From Verrucomicrobiaceae bacterium UBA7681 (GTDB taxonomy: Bacteria; Verrucomicrobiota; Verrucomicrobiia; Verrucomicrobiales; Verrucomicrobiaceae): 37,460 nucleotides of DNA. Both the position numbers and the translations under genes were made by a program. Positions 1-6,580 of the stretch are shown piece after piece. Each line of letters begins with the position of its first letter. Within the stretch, counting starts at the first letter, position 1. The notes beneath the pieces were generated by a model, which saw only the letters and a list, made by a program, of their open reading frames with translations, ran no database searches and was not told the DNA's origin. The DNA is taken from positions 1 to 37,460 of the forward strand of contig DLGZ01000012.1 in the NCBI GenBank assembly GCA_002482965.1. The letters are read 5' to 3'.

Positions 1-873
1 GAAAGCGGCACCGGCAAGGAAGTCGTCGCCCGCGCCATCCATGAAAAGAGCCGCCGCAAAGCCCAGCCCTTCATCGCCGTCAACTGCGCCGCACTGACCG
101 AAAACCTCATCGAGGCCGAGCTCTTCGGCCATGTGCGCGGAGCCTTCACCGGAGCCGTCAGCGACCGCAAAGGCCGCTTCCAGCTCGCCCAGGGCGGCAC
201 CCTCTTTCTCGATGAAATCGGCGATCTCTCCCGCAAAGGCCAGGGCGATCTCCTCCGCGTCCTCGAAGACGGCACCTACCGTCCCGTGGGCAGTCAGAAA
301 AGCGAGCGCGCCAACGCCCGCATCATCGCCGCCACCAACAAAGACCTCGAAGCCGAAGCCGTCACCGGCGGTGCCTTTCGCGAAGACCTCTTTTACCGCC
401 TCAACATCGTCTCCGTCATGATGCCCCCGCTGCGCGAACGTGCGGAGGACATCGCCCCGCTCGTGAAATCCTTCACCGACCACTTCTGCACCAAGCACCG
501 TCGGCGGCCCAAGAAATTCAAACCCGAAGTCCTCAGCCTCTTTCAGACCCTGCGCTGGCCCGGCAACGTCCGCCAGTTGCGTAATCTCGTGGAGCGCCTC
601 GTCGTCACCGTCCCCCACGCCGCCATCAGTCTCGAGGACCTCCCACCCGCCATGCACCAGGGTCGGCGCGAGCCCCACGCCATCGCCATCCAGCCCGGCA
701 TGACCCTCGCCCAGGTCGAGGCCGAGCTCATCCGCCAGACCCTCCTCAAAGTCACCTCCAACCGCGAAGCCGCCGCCCAGACCCTTGGCATCAGCCGCCG
801 CGCCCTCCAGTACAAGATCCAGCGCTACAAGCTCACCAAACTGCCCAAGCAGATCGCCCCGCCCAAAGCCTGA
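1..873 (+). CDS. sigma-54-dependent transcriptional activator, 3' part (5' end outside window)
   Basis: The frame is open from base 1, so the gene starts upstream. It encodes the C-terminal 290 residues of an AAA+ activator that remodels sigma-54 RNA polymerase. The first residues, ESGTGKE, are the end of a Walker A loop. They are followed by the GAFTGA loop that contacts sigma-54, Walker B FLDEIGDL, the sensor I stretch AATNKDL, and the arginine-finger region around PPLRERAEDI. WPGNVRQLRNLVERL lies in the lid. The C-terminus holds a Fis-type helix-turn-helix (NREAAAQTLGISRRALQYKI) that binds the upstream activator site. The N-terminal sensory or receiver domain is not in the window, so the signal it answers is unknown. 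The ATP-binding and sigma-54-contact motifs all look intact. A GTG at 133 falls inside the GAFTGA region and is not the start. Confidence 0.95.
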   Translation, partial: ESGTGKEVVARAIHEKSRRKAQPFIAVNCAALTENLIEAELFGHVRGAFTGAVSDRKGRFQLAQGGTLFLDEIGDLSRKGQGDLLRVLEDGTYRPVGSQKSERANARIIAATNKDLEAEAVTGGAFREDLFYRLNIVSVMMPPLRERAEDIAPLVKSFTDHFCTKHRRRPKKFKPEVLSLFQTLRWPGNVRQLRNLVERLVVTVPHAAISLEDLPPAMHQGRREPHAIAIQPGMTLAQVEAELIRQTLLKVTSNREAAAQTLGISRRALQYKIQRYKLTKLPKQIAPPKA

Positions 874-928
874 GCCAGCGCGCATGAAAAACTCCCGCCT
901 CGCCCATCGCTCTATGCAGTACACAGGG

Positions 929-958
929 CACGTTTTGTAGTCCCGCCTTCAGGCGGTC
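929..958. repeat. 30-nt dispersed intergenic repeat, copy A
   Basis: This stretch matches 5729-5758 at 26 of 30 positions, same orientation. The 3' half contains a small hairpin with stems CCGCC and GGCGG around TTCA. It lies between the convergent ends of the sigma-54 activator gene and the WD40 gene. A REP-like dispersed element is the likely identity; a weak bidirectional terminator is possible but there is no T-tract. Confidence 0.6.
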
Positions 959-992
959 AGTCTCAGTATCAGCTCCTGCAAACCGAGACCCC

Positions 993-2060
993 TCACCCCT
1001 CCACCGCATACACCTGCACCCGCCCCATCGCAGGCCACGGCTGCCCCGGCTTCACCTTCCCATGCCCCGTGATCACCGTCGCCACCAGACTCTTCCCATC
1101 CGCCGCAAAACGTGCGTGCGTCATGCGAGACTTGGTGTCCATCGAAGTCACCAGACTGCCATCCGCCGCGCTGAACACCGCCGCATTCCACGTCCCCTGC
1201 GCCTGACGCCCCGCCATCAAAAAATGTTTCCCATCTGGATGCCACGCCAGCGACTCCATCAGTCCCGAGCCATGCTGCCCATCCTTGATCTGATCCACGC
1301 GCTTCCCCGTGCGCCACTCCCAGCGCTGCCACGTCATCTTCCCATTGCCCGCCATCGGATCCACCATCGGCCCCATACCACAACCTAATAGGTCATTCCC
1401 ATCCGGTGAAAACAACAGGCTGTAAATACCCCCCGAGTAGTGGTGCGACTTCGTGCTGCCCCACGACGTAAAATCCGGCGACGTCCACTGCGACACCGGC
1501 TTGCCATCCTTCGCCTGCACCTCCCACACCCTCACCTCACCCATCATATTCCCCGCAGCAAGATGCCTGCTGTCAGGACTAAACGCACAGCTCATCACCG
1601 GCGGCGTATGGCTGTAGCTCGCCACTAGTTCACCGCTCGCCGTATCATACACACGCACCGACGGCTCCGTCTCCGCCGCAGGCTCATACTTCCAGCCACC
1701 CGCGATGTACTGCCCCGTCACACTCGCCACCCGCTTCCCATCCGGCGACAGCGCCAGTTGCCAGCTCCAAAATTGATGCGCCTTCACCTCACGCACACAC
1801 TTCCGCGTCGCCACATCATGCCACAGCAGCACACCGTCATACCCGGCGGAAATGAGAGTCTTCCCATCCGGCAGCAGCACACAGCCACTGGCATAAGAAG
1901 TGTGCATCTTCTCAAACACCTCCGTCTTGCCGCTGGCCATGTCCACCGCATGCACGCTGCCATCCATGCTCGCGGTATAGGCACGCGCGCCATCCGGCGT
2001 GGTCGCGAGCCCAAGCACGCCAAAGGGAATCTCGTATTGTTTAGTGCGGGTCAGTTTCAT
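993..2060 (-). CDS. WD40-repeat protein
   Basis: A 355-residue protein made largely of WD40-like blades. Repeated units of the type LSPDGKRVAS, FSPDSRHLAAG, WHPDGKHFLMAG and FAADGKSLVAT are each followed by a strand such as VRVWEV or VRVYDTASGE. This indicates a beta-propeller of about seven blades covering nearly the whole chain. There is no signal peptide or membrane segment. It starts 8 nt after the stop of the DUF1501 gene upstream on the same strand, so the two are probably one transcript. In Planctomycetes and Verrucomicrobia, DUF1501, DUF1549/DUF1553 and WD40 genes are often found together, but the cellular role is not established. The propeller probably mediates protein binding. The C-terminus (GRVQVYAVEG) completes a final strand, so the gene looks intact. 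Confidence 0.85.
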   Translation of the reverse strand: MKLTRTKQYEIPFGVLGLATTPDGARAYTASMDGSVHAVDMASGKTEVFEKMHTSYASGCVLLPDGKTLISAGYDGVLLWHDVATRKCVREVKAHQFWSWQLALSPDGKRVASVTGQYIAGGWKYEPAAETEPSVRVYDTASGELVASYSHTPPVMSCAFSPDSRHLAAGNMMGEVRVWEVQAKDGKPVSQWTSPDFTSWGSTKSHHYSGGIYSLLFSPDGNDLLGCGMGPMVDPMAGNGKMTWQRWEWRTGKRVDQIKDGQHGSGLMESLAWHPDGKHFLMAGRQAQGTWNAAVFSAADGSLVTSMDTKSRMTHARFAADGKSLVATVITGHGKVKPGQPWPAMGRVQVYAVEG

Positions 2061-2068
2061 CGGCGGTC

Positions 2069-3394
2069 TCAGGCAAGAATATCACGGATTGGCTCTACCT
2101 TGTTCTCCACACGGTGAAAAGTCGGCATGCCCGGCAGGTCATACTCCGCATACGGATCAATCCCCAGCGCCGTGAAGATCGTGGCAAAAAGATTCTGCTC
2201 GCTGTACGGCTTCTCGATCACATCCACGCCGTCAATGTCCGTCGCACCCGTCACCACGCCGCGCTTCAGGCCGCAGCCAGTCATCATCATGCTCCACGCC
2301 GTCGGGTAGTGCTCGCGACCTCGCGCCGCATTCATCCACGGACTTCGGCCAAACTCACCCATCGCAATCACCAGCGTCGAATCCAGCAGCCCGCGCTCTT
2401 CGAGGTCCGTCACCAGATTGTACAGCACATGGTCCAGCTCCGGCACAAGCATCTGATGGATCTCATGATTGAACACATGGTTGTCCCAGTTCATACCATT
2501 CGCCACCATCACAAACGGCGCCCCATTCTCCACCAGATGCCGCGACATCAGCGCATGCTGCGCAAAACTCCCCGGCCCATAGCGCTCCCGATCCTTCGCC
2601 GGCAGCTTGTTCACATCAAACAGGTCCGCACTCGCGCTCAGCCCCTTCATCCGCTCAAACGCCGCATTCTGGCTCCGCGCCACCGCGCTGCTGCGGTCCC
2701 GCTCATACTTCGAAGTCAGAAACTTGCGCAACGTCTCGCGCGACTCCTTGTCATGCTGCGGGATGCTCGCCCGCTCGCTCTGCAAAAACTGCGTGTAGTC
2801 CCCGCCCAGCCGCACCGGCGCATGCTCCGCCCCAAGCCAGCCCGCCCAGTTGCCCGCCTTGAACCCCTCGAACTCGTTGCCACCGGGCACAGGATCCAAA
2901 AAGATAAAGTTCGGCAACTTCGCATCCATCTGCCCCATCGCCTGCGCCAGACTGCTCCCCAGCGTCGGCCGCGTGAAGCCCGCACGCTCCGGCGCACCAC
3001 GCTGTAGCAGATTGATCGCCAGCAGATGCTCCGACTGGTTCGTCTTCATGCTCCGCACCAAATTCAGCTTGTCCGCGATCCCCGCGCACTTCGGCATCAG
3101 CGACGAATAATGAATCCCCGGAATCTTCGTCGGCATGCTGCCAAACGGCCCGTTCCCCGGCCTCCCCGGTTTCGGATACCACGTCTCAAACTGGCTCGGT
3201 GCACCGCAAAGCCATAGCAAGATGCAATGCTTCTGCGCCTTCTTCGTCTCCTCCGCAAACACCGGATTCTGAAACAGCCCCGTAAAGCTCGCCGTGCTCG
3301 CCAGCGCCCCACCCGTCAGCCCCTTCAAAAACAACCGCCGATGCAGCGTATGCTCATTCGTCGGGCAGCGGGGATTGGGATCGCGAAGATTCAT
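2069..3394 (-). CDS. DUF1501 family protein, Tat-exported
   Basis: A 441-residue protein of the DUF1501 family, which has an alkaline phosphatase/sulfatase-like fold. Near residue 19 it has the twin-arginine motif RRLFLKG followed by a hydrophobic stretch (GGALASTASFTGLF), so folded export by the Tat system is expected. The mature part has family landmarks such as LLWLCGAPSQFETWYPKPG near the start, MVANGMNWDNHVF, VIAMGEFGRSPWMN and the REHYPTAWSMMMTGCGLKRG segment, including His and Asp/Glu residues of the kind that bind metal in this fold. The family is abundant in Planctomycetes and Verrucomicrobia; substrates are not known. It is the first gene of a two-gene unit with the WD40 gene. Its usual partner, a DUF1549/DUF1553 cytochrome-type gene, is not adjacent but lies at 9438-11324. 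Confidence 0.9.
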   Translation of the reverse strand: MNLRDPNPRCPTNEHTLHRRLFLKGLTGGALASTASFTGLFQNPVFAEETKKAQKHCILLWLCGAPSQFETWYPKPGRPGNGPFGSMPTKIPGIHYSSLMPKCAGIADKLNLVRSMKTNQSEHLLAINLLQRGAPERAGFTRPTLGSSLAQAMGQMDAKLPNFIFLDPVPGGNEFEGFKAGNWAGWLGAEHAPVRLGGDYTQFLQSERASIPQHDKESRETLRKFLTSKYERDRSSAVARSQNAAFERMKGLSASADLFDVNKLPAKDRERYGPGSFAQHALMSRHLVENGAPFVMVANGMNWDNHVFNHEIHQMLVPELDHVLYNLVTDLEERGLLDSTLVIAMGEFGRSPWMNAARGREHYPTAWSMMMTGCGLKRGVVTGATDIDGVDVIEKPYSEQNLFATIFTALGIDPYAEYDLPGMPTFHRVENKVEPIRDILA

Positions 3395-3724
3395 CAGGTA
3401 AAAAGAGGGCGTTTCGGACGCACGAAAATAACACCTTTTGCAGCGTCTTTTTAGCAGGGATTTTCGAGGGAGTGCTGATTCTTGAGTGGCGGGTGTGAGT
3501 GGTCACAATCATTCCTCTTGAATGCTCTCCGACAGATTGGATCAACCACCTCATACACAGAATCTAAATCCGGCTCAGGTTTCCGTGTGTTCAGTGTATT
3601 CCGTGGTTCACTTTTGAATCGGACCTGCTCAGGCAAACGCACACTTTGTCACCTCTGCCCCACCACCCATGCCGAAAACACTTGCCGTACAAACCGCATT
3701 CCTTTTAGTATTACTGAAGATCTC
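3395..3724. other. intergenic region between divergent genes
   Basis: This 330-nt gap separates the start of the DUF1501 gene (-) from the first PA14-like gene (+), so it should hold promoters for both. An open frame continues upstream from the PA14-like gene to a TTG at 3482, but that extension has no domain-like sequence and would bury the signal peptide. I see no convincing hairpin or consensus promoter. Confidence 0.5.
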
Positions 3725-4681
3725 ATGCGACCAAAATTCCTCATCATCGGACTGCTGCTTACCCTGGCCAGCCTTCCTGCCGCCGCTCAGGTGGAACCGG
3801 CGACGACGCTGACCGGCGTGCCGTCTTTCACCAATCCGGCCGCACAGAAGGCGCATGGCAGCTACGTGGCAGGACTGACGGCGGTACGTGTGAAGTTCGC
3901 AGCGGAATTGGAGCAGGCCATGAAAGCGGTTCTGACGGCTGCCAATCTGGAGGAGGCAAACGCGATCAATGCCACGCTCCAGAAACTCGCCACCGACGAC
4001 CTGCCGTTCACCACCGCCCCGTTCAAAACCTCCCTGGCGAATAATGCCCGCCTGCGCTACGAAACCACGGTAGTCAACGTGCAGCGGCAGTATGGGCGCG
4101 ACCTGCAGCAGGCGCTCAAAGGAGCGATGTCCGCCGCCAATCTGGAGGAATCCAATGAGATCAACGCTGAGATCAACGCCCTCGTCGCAGTGCTTGCGCC
4201 CGTCAATTCATCAGCGCCCATCCCGCCCGACGCCAAGCCACCCGCCAAGGTGCAGGGATTGGAGATCGTGCGCTACCCCCAGCATTCCTCACAGGCAATC
4301 GGACAGAACTACGACGGTAACGTCGCCATCAAGGACATGGGCAAGCCCCTGGGCGCACCGCAAACGGTGAAGTCCCTCTCCGCATGGAGCAAGGAAGTGG
4401 ATGTCAATGCCGTGGTCAGCGGTTTCATCAAAATCGACAAGGCGGGGACCTATGAGTTTCGTACAAACAGCGACTTTGACCGCAACGAACTGCTGATCGA
4501 CGGCAAGATCGTGTGCAAATTTCGCGATGGCCCTAACGAACCCCAGAGTGTTCGCCTGAAGGCGGGCCTGCTCCCCATCACCAGCATTGGCTATGCGATC
4601 AGGACGACAGAAGTCCGCATTCAATGGAAACCACCCGGACAGGAGTGGAGCGACATCCCAGATGATCTGTTGTCGCACTGA
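3725..4681 (+). CDS. secreted protein with helical repeats and PA14-like C-terminal domain (copy 1)
   Basis: A 318-residue protein counted from ATG 3725. This start puts a clear signal peptide (MRPKFLIIGLLLTLASLPAAAQ) at the N-terminus, whereas the open frame reaches back to a TTG at 3482 with nothing recognisable. After the signal peptide come two related helical units, one around FAAELEQAMKAVLTAANLEEANAINA and one around YGRDLQQALKGAMSAANLEESNEINA. From about residue 178 a beta domain resembles PA14: GLEIVRY, a framework VSGFIKIDKAGTYEF, then NELLIDGKIV and VRIQWKPPG near the end. PA14-type domains commonly bind carbohydrate. The next gene, 3 nt downstream, is a close paralogue, so the pair arose by tandem duplication and is probably co-transcribed. 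An exported surface or periplasmic binding protein is likely; no catalytic residues are recognisable. Confidence 0.8.
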   Translation: MRPKFLIIGLLLTLASLPAAAQVEPATTLTGVPSFTNPAAQKAHGSYVAGLTAVRVKFAAELEQAMKAVLTAANLEEANAINATLQKLATDDLPFTTAPFKTSLANNARLRYETTVVNVQRQYGRDLQQALKGAMSAANLEESNEINAEINALVAVLAPVNSSAPIPPDAKPPAKVQGLEIVRYPQHSSQAIGQNYDGNVAIKDMGKPLGAPQTVKSLSAWSKEVDVNAVVSGFIKIDKAGTYEFRTNSDFDRNELLIDGKIVCKFRDGPNEPQSVRLKAGLLPITSIGYAIRTTEVRIQWKPPGQEWSDIPDDLLSH

Positions 4682-4684
4682 ACA

Positions 4685-5659
4685 ATGAAGAACATTTTTA
4701 TGAGAACCAAATCCCTCATCATCGGCCTCGCCCTCACCTTGACCCGCCTCCACGCCGTCGCTCAGGCAGAGCCCGCAGCTGCATTAGCCGGCGCACGCTC
4801 CTTCACCACCCCGACAGCCGTGGCGGCGCAAAGCACCTACACAGCAGCCATGAAGGCCGCTCGGCTGAAGTACTCCGCAGAACTGGAACAAGCCGTGAAA
4901 GCCGCGCTCACAGCGGGCGATCTGGATGACGCGAACTCCATCACCGCCACGCGCGAAAAAATCACCGCCGACAGTGTGCCCGCGACCGCAGGCCCCTTCA
5001 AAACCTCCCAGGCCAATGAAGCCCGCGCGCACTACGAAACGGCAGTCACCACCGCGCAGCGGCAGTACGGTCGCGACCTTCAACCTGCGCTCAAGCAAGC
5101 AATGACCGCCGCCAACCTTGCTGAATCCAACGAAATCAACAGCGAGCTCAAAACCCTCGTGGCACTCCTTGCCTCCACCACTCCGGCCATCGCGCCGCCC
5201 CCCATCGGCCAGTCCACACAAAAAGCCCGGGGCCTGGAGATCGTGCGCTACCGCAGGCATCCTTCCCAGTCTTCCGGGGACGGTTACAACGGCTATGTCT
5301 CCATTGCTGATCTCGGCAAGCCCATCGGCGCTCCCCACACCATCAAATCTCTCTCCAGCTGGACCAAAAATGTCGATGAAAATGCCGTGGTCAGCGGCTT
5401 CATCAAAATCGAAAAGACAGGAACCTATGAATTCCGCACGGACAGCGGCTTCGACCGCAACGAACTCGTCATCAATGGCCAGATCGTCTGCAAGTTTCGC
5501 GACGGCGTGAACAAAGAGGGCAGCATCGAACTCAGCGCAGGCCTGACCCCCGTCACCAGCATCGGCTTTGCAACCCACACCGCCGAAACCCGCATCCAAT
5601 GGAAGCCCCCCGGCCAGCCCGACTGGAGCGCCATCCCCAACGAACTGCTGTCGCACTGA
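4685..5659 (+). CDS. secreted protein with helical repeats and PA14-like C-terminal domain (copy 2)
   Basis: A 324-residue paralogue of the preceding gene with the same plan: signal peptide, two ELEQAVKAAL/YGRDLQPALK helical units each followed by a (L/A)xE/DxNxI pattern, then a PA14-like domain with GLEIVRYRRH, GTYEFRTDS, NELVINGQIVCKF and TRIQWKPPGQ. Both proteins end in almost the same residues (ELLSH versus DLLSH). Two starts are possible. ATG 4685 lies 3 nt after the upstream stop. ATG 4700 gives MRTKSLIIGL, which aligns directly with the MRPKFLIIGL start of copy 1. Export is expected from either. Divergence is spread over the whole length, so both copies appear to be under selection rather than one decaying. 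Confidence 0.8.
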   Translation: MKNIFMRTKSLIIGLALTLTRLHAVAQAEPAAALAGARSFTTPTAVAAQSTYTAAMKAARLKYSAELEQAVKAALTAGDLDDANSITATREKITADSVPATAGPFKTSQANEARAHYETAVTTAQRQYGRDLQPALKQAMTAANLAESNEINSELKTLVALLASTTPAIAPPPIGQSTQKARGLEIVRYRRHPSQSSGDGYNGYVSIADLGKPIGAPHTIKSLSSWTKNVDENAVVSGFIKIEKTGTYEFRTDSGFDRNELVINGQIVCKFRDGVNKEGSIELSAGLTPVTSIGFATHTAETRIQWKPPGQPDWSAIPNELLSH

Positions 5660-5728
5660 GAGGTTCAGATGCAGCCATGGCAGCGATCCAATCGCTCCGA
5701 AACCCATCCCGCAAAGCAGCACGGAGAA

Positions 5729-5758
5729 CACGTCCTGCAGTTCCGCCTTCAGGCGGTC
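5729..5758. repeat. 30-nt dispersed intergenic repeat, copy B
   Basis: Second copy of the element at 929-958, 26 of 30 identical and in the same orientation, including the CCGCC/GGCGG mini-hairpin. It lies in the 217-nt gap after the PA14-like pair. Confidence 0.6.
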
Positions 5759-5876
5759 CGGCCCGCTTCAAAAGCAGATTTCCGCAGCCGCCAGCATCGC
5801 CCAGAGATCGCATTCGGTTTGTGTCAGGCCCCTCTCAACTTAGCTTGTCCGCGTTCGCGTCCTCGACACTCCCTTC

Positions 5877-6440
5877 ATGAACCGCCTCCTCCTCACACTT
5901 CTCATGGGCTTTCTATCTTTCCTCTTCGGCTCCCGCGCATCCGCTACCCCCCCTGCGGCAAAGACCAAAGACGAGGACGTTGGCCGCTCTTTGCGTCTGA
6001 TGATGCTGACCACAACATCCGCCAAGGTCGGCGAAAAGCCCACACCGGATTTCCCGCACGTTTACGCCATTCTCATGGACTTGCCCGTTCGTCCGCAGCT
6101 CACAGCCACCGTCTTCGCCAGTTCCACCGGAGCAGCCAGCCTTTACACCACAAGCACCTTTGGCATCATAGGCGGTGAAGGCCACGAGACAGTGCGCGCC
6201 GCCGCAGAGACTTTCACACGCGCTGCCGGTACATTCTTCGACTCTGCCGCGCCCGTCACCGAATTCCCCTACCCTGCCGATGACCATGTGTACTTCTACC
6301 TGCTGACCTTCGAAGGCGTTCGCCGCATCGACGTCGAACTCTCCGCCATCGAAAACGCCACCAGCAAGTACACCCCCCTCTTCGCTCTCGGTCAGGACGT
6401 CCTCACCCAGCTGCGCATCATCAGCGAAAAGAAGCCATAG
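5877..6440 (+). CDS. small secreted protein of unknown function
   Basis: A 187-residue protein starting with a classical signal peptide (MNRLLLTLLMGFLSFLFGSRASA), so it is probably exported. I do not recognise the family. The mature part has a compact alternating alpha/beta-like pattern: VYAILMDLPVRPQLTATVFASSTGAASLYTTSTFGIIGG, then a helix around ETVRAAAETFTRAAGTFF, a Tyr-rich strand (YPADDHVYFYLLTF) and a C-terminal helix (LGQDVLTQLRIIS). There are no cysteines in the mature region and no evident catalytic motif. It stands alone between a 217-nt gap and the DUF1553 relic. Codon positions look like those of the neighbours, and the signal peptide makes a real gene likely. Confidence 0.7.
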   Translation: MNRLLLTLLMGFLSFLFGSRASATPPAAKTKDEDVGRSLRLMMLTTTSAKVGEKPTPDFPHVYAILMDLPVRPQLTATVFASSTGAASLYTTSTFGIIGGEGHETVRAAAETFTRAAGTFFDSAAPVTEFPYPADDHVYFYLLTFEGVRRIDVELSAIENATSKYTPLFALGQDVLTQLRIISEKKP

Positions 6441-6480
6441 CCGTCCGCCCCCAAAGATGCCTCATAATTGACATTTGACA

Positions 6481-6557
6481 TACACCGCCTGAAACGCCTC
6501 ACGCACCCGCGCATTCACGTCAGGCAGCGCGGTCAGCTTCGCGATGACACCGCCCTG
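6481..6557 (-). pseudogene. relic of a DUF1553-family gene (short C-terminal fragment)
   Basis: These 77 nt match 9574-9650, inside the intact DUF1549/DUF1553 gene, at 70 positions (about 91 percent). On the minus strand the fragment reads GGVIAKLTALPDVNARVREA, then FQAVY, against GGLIARLTALPGVNARVREA, then FQAVY in the intact gene. Beyond the Tyr the similarity stops, and the frame reaches a stop after a few unrelated codons. Nothing upstream resembles the rest of the gene. It is either the last trace of a deleted second copy or a small segment copied from the intact gene. Confidence 0.75.
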
Positions 6558-6580
6558 CCGCCACATGCCACACGAGGCTG

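Noticed and set aside
3482..3724. Upstream extension of the first PA14-like gene to a TTG start
   Set aside because: It would bury the signal peptide under 81 residues of non-conserved character; the paralogue starts at the signal peptide.
4784..5731. 315-codon minus-strand frame opposite the second PA14-like gene
   Set aside because: The opposite strand has a signal peptide and a paralogue next door. The minus frame is Gly/Ala/Asp/Val-rich shadow sequence.
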